A stretch of 25,896 nt of DNA from Chloroflexota bacterium. GTDB taxonomy: Bacteria; Chloroflexota; Ktedonobacteria; Ktedonobacterales; Ktedonobacteraceae. The notes beneath the pieces were generated by a model. The model did not search any database. It was not told where the DNA came from and worked only from the letters and a program-made list of their open reading frames with translations. The stretch is taken from the NCBI GenBank assembly GCA_005879655.1, contig VBJK01000101.1:9053-34948 (forward strand). The letters run 5' to 3'. The position numbers and the translations under genes are program-made. Below are positions 13,575 through 22,600 of the stretch, piece by piece; position 1 is the first letter of the stretch, and each line of letters begins with the position of its first letter.

Positions 13575-15710
13575 ATGACGATGAAACTATGTATGATTGG
13601 GAAATACCCTCCTATACAAGGTGGGGTCAGTCGGGAAAATTTCTGGCAGACCTATACTCTGGCACAAGCTGGTTTTGATGTCCATGTTGTAACCAATGCT
13701 CAAGAGGTTGAAAATGAATTTCGGTGTATCGATCTCCCTTTTTTGCCTCATCCTCTTGACTCTTTAGCCTCAACGCAGGGAAAGGTAACCGTCCATTCCA
13801 CTCCCAGGACAAGGCACGAATATATTCCCTGGGCCAACCCGTTTGTGACTAAATTAGCTTCTCTTGCAACTGACGTGATAAAGACGTATGACTGTGAACT
13901 CATACATAGCTCCTATTTTGAGCCATACGCTGTTGCTGCACATCTTGCAGCTCGATGGACTGGGGTCCCCTATGGAATCCGGCATGCTGGCAGTGATGTC
14001 GGAAGACTCTTCCAGGCAAGCGAGTTGCAAACTAGCTATACCAATGTTGTGCTCTCTGCAGACTATCTGTTGGTTGGGCCTAAAACATTGCGTAGCTTTC
14101 TCCACTTAGGGGTTGATCTCGACAAGCTCTACCAGCCCAGAGGCCACTCCTTGCCTACTGACTATTTCAATCCATCTGCTCCTCCCCTCGATATCAATAA
14201 GCTTCTCGCTGTTATAGCGCAGACCTTGCCTCAAGATGAGTACTACGCCCCCTATCATCGTTTGGCGTCTAAACCTTTTGATCCTTCTCTGCCGACCATC
14301 GGTATCTATGGTAAGGTGGGAGAAGTCAAGGGCAGTTTTGATCTGCTGCAAGCACTTGGCAGACTATATTCCTCCGGGGGGCGTTTCAACTTTTTGGCCT
14401 TAACCCAAGGCAGGAAGGCGATAATACAGAGATTTGCCAGGAGTATTGAAGAGTGCGGGCTCGAAGAGGTGACCTGGCTTTTGCCCTTTATTCCTCACTG
14501 GGGCATCCCCAATTTTCTCAAAGCCTGTACAGCAGTCTGCTTCTTAGAGAGGGGTTTTCCCATCACGATACATGGACCTACTATCCCACAAGAGGTTTTC
14601 GCTTCTGGAACCTGTCTGATTTTATCCCATGAAGTTGCGAACAAACAGATGAATCAAAAGCGGTTTCGTCACGGCTCTAATGTCTTTCTTGTGGAACCAC
14701 GCAATATTGACGAACTGACCCAGTGTCTGAAAGTGGCCGTGAAAGAACCGGCCCAGAGCCATACCATAGGTATGAGAGGCTATGATGACTTCTCTGTAAG
14801 AGAGAAGTTTGACACGTATAAGAGTGATTTACTCTCCTTTTTCACGTCCACCCAACAAGATATTGTCCTAAGGAGGCAGGTGATGAGTGTTGCAGAAATG
14901 CAAGCATATCTAGCACGTTTATATACCAACGATCCGTTCCGCAAGCTCTTCGAGCTAGACCCAGATACGACCATGAAGGACTATACCCTGACTGATGATG
15001 AGGTAAACGCGCTGAAGCAGATTGACATCCAGATGCTTAATATGTTTGCAAGCACGCTGAAGAATAAACGCAAAAAGCGATTTTTAGGAGCATATCCCTT
15101 ACTATTTAAGCTTGCAGATGTGAACATAGTAAAATACTATAATAGATACTATAACCTGTATCCTGCCAAACCCCATGAAGAGACGTTGCCACAAATAGTT
15201 GCTTTTGGAGAGTTTATGGAACAATCTCTGGCAACGGATGAGGATGCCCCCGCTTATAGCTGCGATCTGGTTCGCTATGAACGCCTCTATTATATGACTG
15301 CTTTTTCCCCTACGTCACAAGACGCATTTGGCGTAATGAATCAGACAAACGATCAACAACCGCAGTCCATTGGTCCAGATACCTTCCTCCGTATACAAGA
15401 AGGCACTCATTTCTCAACCTTTCGCTTCGATGTGGTAAAGATTGCCGGGGAGATAGAAAAGGATGAGCAGGTGAGTCATCTGCAAGAAGGAACCTACTGT
15501 TTTCTCTTTCAACCGCAAGCCAAATCCCTGACTCCAAATATCTTTGCCATTAGTCCCGCCACGAGAGATCTTCTTGCACTCTGTGATGGCTCACGCAACA
15601 TGGCTGGTGTCGTAGATGAGATGGAAAAGCTCCTGGGTCGTGAGCATCTTGAGGCAGACATTAGCAAGATGGTCCAACATTTATATACAGTTAGAGTTTT
15701 AGGAGCTTAA
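13575..15710 (+). CDS. GT4-type glycosyltransferase fused to MNIO-partner-like and RRE-like domains
   Basis: 711 residues. Residues 1-~415 form a GT4-like transferase: CMIGKYPPIQGGVSRENFWQ, IRHAGSDVGRLF, IGIYGKVGEVKGSFDLLQAL, and a donor-site region GPTIPQEVFASGTCLILS. From ~436 a second module begins (YLARLYTNDPFRKLFELDPD, YTLTDDEVNALKQIDIQMLN), a small helical unit like the partner proteins encoded beside MNIO (DUF692) enzymes, followed by LVRYERLYYMTAFSP. The last ~65 residues (IFAISPATRDLLALCDGSRN ... VQHLYTVRVLG) resemble the PqqD/RRE winged-helix fold that binds RiPP leader peptides. GGAGG lies 7 nt before the ATG. It heads an operon with a 67-residue peptide (4 nt downstream) and an MNIO. 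Inferred role: binds a precursor peptide and glycosylates it. The GT assignment is firm; the partner/RRE assignment is by resemblance. Confidence 0.8.
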   Translation: MTMKLCMIGKYPPIQGGVSRENFWQTYTLAQAGFDVHVVTNAQEVENEFRCIDLPFLPHPLDSLASTQGKVTVHSTPRTRHEYIPWANPFVTKLASLATDVIKTYDCELIHSSYFEPYAVAAHLAARWTGVPYGIRHAGSDVGRLFQASELQTSYTNVVLSADYLLVGPKTLRSFLHLGVDLDKLYQPRGHSLPTDYFNPSAPPLDINKLLAVIAQTLPQDEYYAPYHRLASKPFDPSLPTIGIYGKVGEVKGSFDLLQALGRLYSSGGRFNFLALTQGRKAIIQRFARSIEECGLEEVTWLLPFIPHWGIPNFLKACTAVCFLERGFPITIHGPTIPQEVFASGTCLILSHEVANKQMNQKRFRHGSNVFLVEPRNIDELTQCLKVAVKEPAQSHTIGMRGYDDFSVREKFDTYKSDLLSFFTSTQQDIVLRRQVMSVAEMQAYLARLYTNDPFRKLFELDPDTTMKDYTLTDDEVNALKQIDIQMLNMFASTLKNKRKKRFLGAYPLLFKLADVNIVKYYNRYYNLYPAKPHEETLPQIVAFGEFMEQSLATDEDAPAYSCDLVRYERLYYMTAFSPTSQDAFGVMNQTNDQQPQSIGPDTFLRIQEGTHFSTFRFDVVKIAGEIEKDEQVSHLQEGTYCFLFQPQAKSLTPNIFAISPATRDLLALCDGSRNMAGVVDEMEKLLGREHLEADISKMVQHLYTVRVLGA

Positions 15711-15714
15711 TACT

Positions 15715-15918
15715 ATGAAAACAACTTTTGAGGAAAAGAGATCGGCTCTCTTTACCATTGAGAAAATAACTTCAGTACCATCTTCTCTAAGTCAGCTCAG
15801 CGGTTGTGCTCTTTGTGGGCATTGTACGCTCTTACGTCTCAGAGCACAAAGCAGTTTGGATCGAGGGGACGGGTCTTGCCCCCGCCCTCTTCTTGCACAT
15901 GAGAAGGAATACAAATAA
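15715..15918 (+). CDS. Small Cys peptide, candidate RiPP precursor B
   Basis: 67 residues between the GT fusion and the MNIO. TAGGAGC lies 9-10 nt before the ATG, and the TAA stop overlaps the MNIO start codon by 1 nt (TAATG), so it belongs to the operon. Residues 1-30 are leader-like (MKTTFEEKRSALFTIEKITS...). Then comes CALCGHC (C31, C34, C37; CxxCxxC), a basic stretch and one more Cys (C55). Substrates of MNIO enzymes are Cys-containing peptides encoded next to the enzyme (MbnA, TglA, bufferins), which this fits. The DNA for residues 50-58 is a GC-rich imperfect palindrome (15863-15889), so the C-terminus may be repeat-derived. I do not recognise a family. Confidence 0.65.
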   Translation: MKTTFEEKRSALFTIEKITSVPSSLSQLSGCALCGHCTLLRLRAQSSLDRGDGSCPRPLLAHEKEYK

Positions 15919-16793
15919 TGACACAAACAGCCAATAGGACAACCGAGCTCCCATTTCTTGGAGTTGGTCTTGGATACCGTCCAGCGCTCAGAGAGGGTAT
16001 ATTTGCCTTCAAGGATGAAATTGATTTTCTGGAGATCATCACAGAACAGTATATCGACAAGGCCAATGATAGAGACAAGCTCGCAAAGGTCTGTGAGCAG
16101 TTTCAGGTAATCCCGCATGGTGTAAGTCTCTCAATCGGCTCAATGTCACCATTAGATAGAGATTACTTACGAGCAGTTAAGCAGATTAGTGACCTGACGA
16201 GATCGCCTTATTATAGCGAACATCTCTGCATGACATCTGCTCCTGGCATAGAGATCGGCCATCTCTCGCCACTCTGGTTCAACGAAGAGACGTTGCAGAA
16301 TACAATCAGAAAAGTCTCGGAGGTTCAGGAGTATCTTGGGAAACCGCTTATCCTAGAAAATGTGACGTATCTGTTTGAGCTTCCTGCATCTCCCATGAGC
16401 CAGACCACATTCTTCCAGAGACTGGTTGGTGCTACTGGCTGTGGTGTCCTGCTTGATGCGACGAATGTTTTCATCAATTCGTTAAACCATCACTTTGATC
16501 CTATCGCCTTTTTAGATGAAATGCCACTTGATCATGTTGTACAGGTCCACTTAGCTGGTGGCTACTGGAGAGACGAGACATTTATCGACGGGCATTCAGA
16601 GCTGGTGCAGGAGGAAAGTTGGGATGTCTTCAAAGCACTTGTCGCACGATGCCAGGTAAAGGGCGTCATATTCGAGCATGATGATAACTTCCCGGAAATG
16701 ATGTTATTGGTCGAACAAATAAGGAGGGCCAGAAACATTCTGCGAGGAGAAGCTGAAGCCATCCGCTCCTGGAAAATTCGGGATGACTCATAG
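15918..16793 (+). CDS. DUF692 multinuclear non-heme iron oxidase (MNIO), RiPP-modifying
   Basis: 291 residues, full family length (~270-300), TIM-barrel fold. It starts LPFLGVGLGYRPALREGIFA and FLEIITEQYID. Candidate iron ligands visible: H67 (PHGVSL), H102 (SEHLCM), E147 (LILENVTYLF), the LLDATNVFINSLNHH segment (about 177-191), H211 (VQVHLAGG), H226 (DGHSE) and E253 (EHDDN). Characterised relatives (MbnB, TglH, ChrH) use two or three irons to rearrange cysteines in a peptide with the help of a partner protein. Here the partner seems to be fused to the glycosyltransferase two genes upstream, and the peptide gene overlaps its start. AAGGA is ~8 nt upstream. The reaction on this peptide is unknown. 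Confidence 0.9.
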   Translation: MTQTANRTTELPFLGVGLGYRPALREGIFAFKDEIDFLEIITEQYIDKANDRDKLAKVCEQFQVIPHGVSLSIGSMSPLDRDYLRAVKQISDLTRSPYYSEHLCMTSAPGIEIGHLSPLWFNEETLQNTIRKVSEVQEYLGKPLILENVTYLFELPASPMSQTTFFQRLVGATGCGVLLDATNVFINSLNHHFDPIAFLDEMPLDHVVQVHLAGGYWRDETFIDGHSELVQEESWDVFKALVARCQVKGVIFEHDDNFPEMMLLVEQIRRARNILRGEAEAIRSWKIRDDS

Positions 16794-16794
16794 C

Positions 16795-17003
16795 TCAGAC
16801 GAAAACATTCTGCAATCTTTTCGGCAACGAAGCCAGGGCCTGCCCCTAGCTCTATGACTGACATCCCTATCCCTCAAGCCGAACTCCACATAATGCTTCA
16901 ACTCGCTGTCCCAAAACAACTCAACCTGTGCTTTCAACCGCTTGATTTCGCTTTCTACATTACTAGCAATGCTCTTAATGTGGTAGGAGCTTTCTTGCGT
17001 CAT
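16795..17003 (-). pseudogene. Frameshifted, truncated SAM methyltransferase fragment
   Basis: From an ATG at 17003 (AGAGG 9 nt upstream) the frame reads MTQESSYHIKSIASNVESEI ... DSELKHYVEFGLRD. It then continues in another frame as GMSVIELGAGPGFVAEKIAE, whose ELGAGPGF is SAM-binding motif I. One extra A in GAT-A-GGG-ATG explains the shift. Homology stops at about 16800, where the 3' end of the MNIO gene begins, so roughly 65-70 residues of an expected 200-250 remain. It is convergent with the MNIO. Either it was cut by rearrangement at the operon boundary or it decayed after loss of its 3' part. Confidence 0.7.
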
Positions 17004-17333
17004 CGCTTATAACCTCTTGCTTAAGATAGTTCTGGTCATGGCTTAGTCCATGAGTGCTCCCTGATGGAGTTCACTCCACCAAATTTACTTTCTCCATTTC
17101 TCCAGGTCAGGATCAATGCGCAGTGAAATGGTAGAAGAAAGAGTCTCTTCGGTGATCCTCTCAAAGAAGAGAGTGTTTGTCACCCGTCCCTTTCCCTTTT
17201 TAGAACGAATAAGCCTAGTTATGCCATAAAAGCTAGTGTTATCATATTATATGTGTTATAACCATTTTAACGCATATCCACAGAGTCATGGTTATGTTTT
17301 TCTTCTAAGCTTTTTTCACAAAGGAAATTGCGT
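17004..17333. other. Intergenic region upstream of the O-methyltransferase
   Basis: 330 bp with no convincing gene. It has two tandem small hairpins, CATGG-CTTAGT-CCATG (17037-17052) and TGGAG-TTCA-CTCCA (17065-17078), and an AT-rich stretch (17220-17280) likely to hold the O-methyltransferase promoter; no clean -35/-10 pair stands out. Confidence 0.45.
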
Positions 17334-18401
17334 ATGAGCAACAATCCAATGAATGAGCGTCCCTTCCCTTCTCCACTGTTAGCGCCGACCTGTGACGATC
17401 GCCTGATCTGGGAAATCTGGCTTTCACGGTATCATCTGCCCGCGCTAACGGTTGCCGACCAGATTGGCCTTTTTTCCTTTCTTGCTCAATCTCCAGCTAC
17501 CATTGAGGAGGTGGCGGTGGGCCTTTCGTTGGGGCCACGCGGAGCAGAAGTGCTGCTGGGTCTGCTGAGCGCACTTGGCTTGTTGGTGCAGCGACAGGGG
17601 CATTTTCATCTCAGCGATGAAGCACGCACCTATCTGCTGGCTGAGAGTCCCTATTACCACGGCGACATTCTACAGATATTGAATTATCCAGTGACAGCGG
17701 CGACTCTGCGTGAATGGCTGGAAAACGACCGGGCCATTGCTTGCGGAGGTGGTGAAGAGGACGTATTAATACGAGCCTGGGAGTCTGGCGAGATGTCGCC
17801 AGAGATGGCCGCCAAGGTAACCTCTGCCACGCATGCCCATTCCTTCCCAGCGGCGATGGGCGTAGCACGCAATGGCGATTTTTCCAATGTGCATCGGTTA
17901 CTCGATGTGGCAGGTGGTTCCGGCTGCTTTTGCATCGCCCTGGCGACCCGCCATCCGAACATGCACTTTGCAGTCATGGAGTTGCCCACCGTTTGCAAGC
18001 TGGTAGAACAGTATGCTGCTACCTATGGACTACAAGGTCGCATCGAGACTATTGCCGCGAATATGTTCACTGATCCCTGGCCTTCTGGCTATGATGGGGT
18101 GTTCTTCGCAGACATTTTCCACGACTGGAATCGTGCTCAGTGTCTCCACCTAGCAAAGCGCAGTTTCGAGATATTGCCGCCGGGTGGTCGTGTCTTCATC
18201 CATGAAGTACTGCTCAACGATACCAAGGATGGTCCGCTAGTGGCAGCCGCCTTCTCGATGACCATGCTCCAACTAAAGGGCAAGCAGTATACTGCAAGGG
18301 AGTTGGCTGAACTCCTGCAAGTAGTGGGCTTCATTGGTGTAACGGTCAGGCCAACCTACGCCTACTATTCGTTAGTCAGTGCTAGCAAGCCAGCAGAGTA
18401 A
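17334..18401 (+). CDS. SAM-dependent O-methyltransferase (family 2, acetylserotonin-OMT-like)
   Basis: 355 residues from the ATG at 17334, with AAGGA 8 nt upstream; the frame is open to a TTG at 17328 with no support. The N-terminal helical dimerisation domain (LTVADQIGLFSFLAQSPATI, LLSALGLLVQRQGHFHLSDE) is followed by a Rossmann domain with SAM motif I LLDVAGGSGCFCI (about 190-200) and FADIFHDWNRAQCLHLA, where H263 is the presumed catalytic base of the family. It methylates small-molecule hydroxyls, commonly on aromatic or polyketide products. It lies next to a P450 and PKS genes, so a tailoring step in a polyketide pathway is plausible. It looks intact, unlike its neighbours on the right. 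Confidence 0.9.
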   Translation: MSNNPMNERPFPSPLLAPTCDDRLIWEIWLSRYHLPALTVADQIGLFSFLAQSPATIEEVAVGLSLGPRGAEVLLGLLSALGLLVQRQGHFHLSDEARTYLLAESPYYHGDILQILNYPVTAATLREWLENDRAIACGGGEEDVLIRAWESGEMSPEMAAKVTSATHAHSFPAAMGVARNGDFSNVHRLLDVAGGSGCFCIALATRHPNMHFAVMELPTVCKLVEQYAATYGLQGRIETIAANMFTDPWPSGYDGVFFADIFHDWNRAQCLHLAKRSFEILPPGGRVFIHEVLLNDTKDGPLVAAAFSMTMLQLKGKQYTARELAELLQVVGFIGVTVRPTYAYYSLVSASKPAE

Positions 18402-18517
18402 ACTAAGGAGCAAGGGGCAGTGATGTGACTTTCTATAACTCACGAATGCTCATCCTAACACTTAGCTGCTCCATTGGTAGAGAAATACGGTGCTCTGCAA
18501 CTAGCGGCTCCTCGCCA

Positions 18518-19614
18518 TCAGCGTTTTTGTAAACGTACGGGGAGCTGTTGTACTCCGTAGGTACTGGTACACGGAATCATCTGGAGCGGCACATCACGTA
18601 TACGCTGAATATCTTTGAAGCGTTCAATGATCTGCTCCAGTACGATCCTGGCCTCCAGGCGGGCCAGTGCCGCACCGAGGCAAAAATGGACGCCATGACC
18701 AAAGCCCAGGTGTCGGTTCGGAGAGCGCCGGATATCGAAGACGTCAGGATCAGGAAAGTATTCTTCATCCCGATTAGCTGATCCACTCCAGTAAAATACT
18801 CTATATCCTGCTTTGATCTGCTTTCCACCAATTTCTGTATCCCTGGTCACCAGTCGTGATCCTCGTTGCATCACAGAACGAAAACGCAGCACCTCTTCAA
18901 TGGTGCTCGGCAACAAAGAGGGGTCGTCCCACAGTTGCTCACGGGAGGAGGGATACTCGTCCAAACAGAGAATCATATTGCCAATGAACTTCGTTGTGGT
19001 TTCATGACCCCCTACCAGTAGTGACACACAAAAATCGACGATCTCCTCTTCACACAGCAGCTCCCCATCTTCCTCAATTACTAACATAGCACTAATGAGA
19101 TCGGCTTGTCTTTCCTTGCGCCTTTGAGCAAGCAATGTATGTACCATCCCCTCAAGTGCTCCGAGACTGGCGATGGCTTGCTCTTGAGAACCTCCCAAAA
19201 CAGCAGGTGACCAGCGCTTGAAGTCTGCCTGCTGCGAGCGTGGAACACCTAACAGCTCAGCGATCACCCTCACGTGAAGAGGAATAGCTAGATGCGCGAT
19301 TACCTCAAGAGTGCCAGATGCTGTCGATGCATCCAGCAGTTCGTTCACTATGTCTCGAATGCGCTCGGCTTGTTGTGCAATGATGCGAGGGGTAAAGGCC
19401 TGAGAGAACAGACTGCGCAATTGTTTATGACGTGGGGGATCTATGACAACGAGGCTCCCTCTGATCCGTACCGGAACACCTCACATACTTGGTTCTGCTC
19501 ATCAACAGAGACCGGATTGGTTATACGCATCTGCTTGTACCAGGGATACGGATCTAGCCCCAGGCTGGAGACCCGTCGCTTTATCATAAGTTCGATTAAA
19601 GACGGCGTTGTCAT
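18518..19614 (-). pseudogene. Cytochrome P450, broken by an internal deletion and frameshift
   Basis: The N-terminal part starts at the ATG 19614 (AGGAGG 5 nt upstream): MTTPSLIELMIKRRVSSLGL ... DPYPWYKQMRITNPVSVDE ... EVFRYGSE, and hits a stop at 19441. The rest is in another frame: GSLVVIDPPRHKQLRSLFSQ, I-helix VGGHETTTKF, ExxR in EEVLRFRS, and the heme loop FGHGVHFCLGAALARLE with its Cys ligand. Between EVFRY and SLVVIDPP, normal P450s of this type have roughly 25-40 more residues, so a deletion plus frame change is the simplest reading. The larger part alone (about 300 residues) lacks the N-terminal region. P450s of this bacterial soluble class hydroxylate small molecules; it was probably a tailoring enzyme of the adjacent polyketide pathway. 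Confidence 0.85.
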
Positions 19615-19620
19615 AATCCC

Positions 19621-22600
19621 TCCTTAGTGGCAACGCACTTGGCCTGCCAAGCCCTGCGGAATGGGGAAATCGATATGGCCTTAGTGGGTGGCGTGAGTCT
19701 GTGTCTGACACCAGATGTCTATATTGGCATGTGTGGTGCAGGGATGTTATCGGCGGATGGCCAATGCAAAACCTTCGATGCATCGGCCAATGGTTTTGTG
19801 CCTGGCGAAGGCGTTGGAGCACTGGTCTTAAAGAGATTAGCAGATGCAGAAGCCGATCATGATCAAATCCATGCAGTCATTATTGGATCAGGGATTAATC
19901 AGGATGGAGCCACTAATGGGATTACGGCTCCCAGTGTCAAGAGTCAAATTGGCCTTGTGCGAGAGGTCTATGAGAAATATCACGTCGATCCTGACAGCAT
20001 TAGTTATGTAGAAATGCATGGGACGGGCACAAAACTGGGAGATCCGATTGAGTTAGAAGCGTTGTCAACCGTGTTTCAAGAGAAGACACAACGCAAACAG
20101 TTTTGTGCCATCGGTTCTGTCAAAACGAATATTGGTCATACATTGGCGGCAGCTGGTGTGGCGGGTCTGCACAAAGTCTTGCTCGCTATGAAGCAGAAAA
20201 AACTCGTACCAAGCCTGCATTTTGAGCAGCCAAATCCGCACTTTGACTTCGCTGCATCACCATTTTATGTCAACACCACACTGCAAGACTGGAATACAGC
20301 AGCACAGGGAACAGCGAGACGCGCTACCGTCAGTTCCTTTGGCTTTAGTGGCACCAACGCCCATATCGTGCTCGAAGAATACATGCCAAACTCTAGCGGT
20401 AGACAGGCGCAAGGGAAGGGGGCAAGCCCCTTTCCTACACCTACAGCCTCACCCACGCTCTCCCCGAACCTGTTCGTGTTATCAGCCAGGAGTGAGCAGC
20501 AATTAATAAGCTATGCGCAAGAGATGAAACATTGGATACAAGCGCATGAGGAGCTTGCTCTCCCGGACATCGCATTTACCTTGCAGATGGGGCGGCAGGC
20601 TATGGAGTATCGACTGGCCATCCTGGCCGATTCGCGCGAGATGCTCCTGCAAAGATTAGACAGGTTTGTGCATAATGCAGAAACAAGAGAGGTAGTAGGG
20701 ATTGGGGGTCCAGGGAGCGATGCCTCCCTGGCGGGGCTTGGGGTGCCCCCAAATCCTCCTATTTCCCAAAAGGTTTTGGGATTCTGCAATAAGCAAGGGT
20801 CAACCGGGCTATATACCGCTCAGGTAACAAAGGAGAGCATTGATGTAACACTCTTTGAAGTCGATAAAGATGGACAATCCTTACTGCGTCTCTGGTGCCA
20901 GAAGAAGAATCTCGAAAGGATAGCGCAGCTATGGGTAAGAGGAGTGAATGTCGATTGGATGCTCCTCTACACCGTAGAGACGGGAATGGCTCCCACCCTA
21001 CCACATCGCGTCAGCCTGCCCACCTATCCATTTGCCAGGGAAAGCTATTGGGTACCTGCACGTCACTCCCAAGCAGTAAAGGTAACGGCCTCAGCGCGTG
21101 CGGTGCCAACATGCGAGGCAAGCTCACCCCTACATAATGGCATCTTGCTTAGCGACACACCAAACTATAACGGCGAGCTTGCCTCACCCGCACCCCTCGC
21201 CTCGCCCACGTCTGCAAACATCGCCAGACCAGACGAAATCCTAACATTTACAACCACCTATTTAGCCAATGCCCTATCAACAGTGCTAAAAATCAGCCCA
21301 GAAAAGCTTGATCGAGCAGTAGGCTTTGATGAATATGGGCTAGATTCTATTATCATTCAACGTCTACATGCAAACCTCACAGCAGTGTTTGGCCCCTTTC
21401 CTGCCACCACATTCTTCGAGTACAAATGTATCAGCGATCTGGCCCAATACTTTCTCAGAGAACATAAAGAAACGCTGCACGCGCTCTTCCAGCAAGCCAA
21501 CCAACCCGCAAATGTTGTAGGGACAATGGTGCATCAAAAACCAATCACTCTCGAACAAGACATCGCTATCATCGGCATCAGCGGCCAGTATCCCCAGGCC
21601 GAAAGTCTCGATGCATTCTGGCATAATCTAGCAGCAGGTAAAGATTGTATTGTCGAGATTCCACAAGAACGCTGGGATTATCATACATATTACCAACCCG
21701 AAAATGGGACTGGTGGCAAAACGGGGGGCATGTATTGCAAATGGGGCGGCTTCTTGTCGGATATCGACGCCTTTGATCCATCATTCTTCCATATCTCGCC
21801 TCTGGAGGCGCGTTTGATGGACCCACAGGAACGGCTCTTTCTGCAAATAGCCTCGGCGTGTCTTGAGGATGCCGGGTATGGAAAGCACCGGTTGAGAGAC
21901 GAGAGTGCGGGAGATGGCAGAGCCAATGTCGGGGTTTTTGCTGGTGTCACCTATAATGCCTACCAGTTACATCTCATCAAGGAATACGAGCAAGGAAACG
22001 CAGTACCAGTCAATTCCCAAACCTATTCCATCGCCAACCGCGTCTCCTATATATACAACCTGAGAGGGCCAAGCGTCGTCATAGATACCGCCTGTTCCTC
22101 CTCCCTTTTTGCTATTCATCTGGCTTGTGAAAGCATCAAAAAGGGTGAATGTGCTATGGCCATTGCGGGCGGGGTCAATCTCTCTTTACATCCAAGTAAA
22201 TACATTTCCCTCTGCGTAGCTCAGTTCGCCTCAAGTGATGGGCATTGCCGCTCATTTGGTCAAGATGGGGATGGCTATGTTCCGGGTGAGGGCGTTGGAG
22301 CGGTGCTCTTGAAACCGCTAAGAGCTGCTGTGGCTGATGGGGATCATATCTATGCTGTGATCAAAGGAACTGCCGTCAATAACGATGGCAAAACCTTTGG
22401 CTATAGTGTGCCCAATCCGGTGGCCCAAACAGAAGTCATTAGCAAAGCGCTGGAAGTGGCTTCTGTCGATCCACGCACCATCAGTTATATCGAGGCCCAC
22501 GGTACGGGCACGAAACTTGGAGACCCCATTGAGATCACAGGTCTTAGCAATGCCTTCAAGGCATATACATCAGATAAACAGTACTGTGCCATCGGCTCAG

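Noticed and set aside
15792..16118. Frames antisense to precursor B and the MNIO
   Set aside because: They are opposite well-supported coding sequence and lack ribosome sites.
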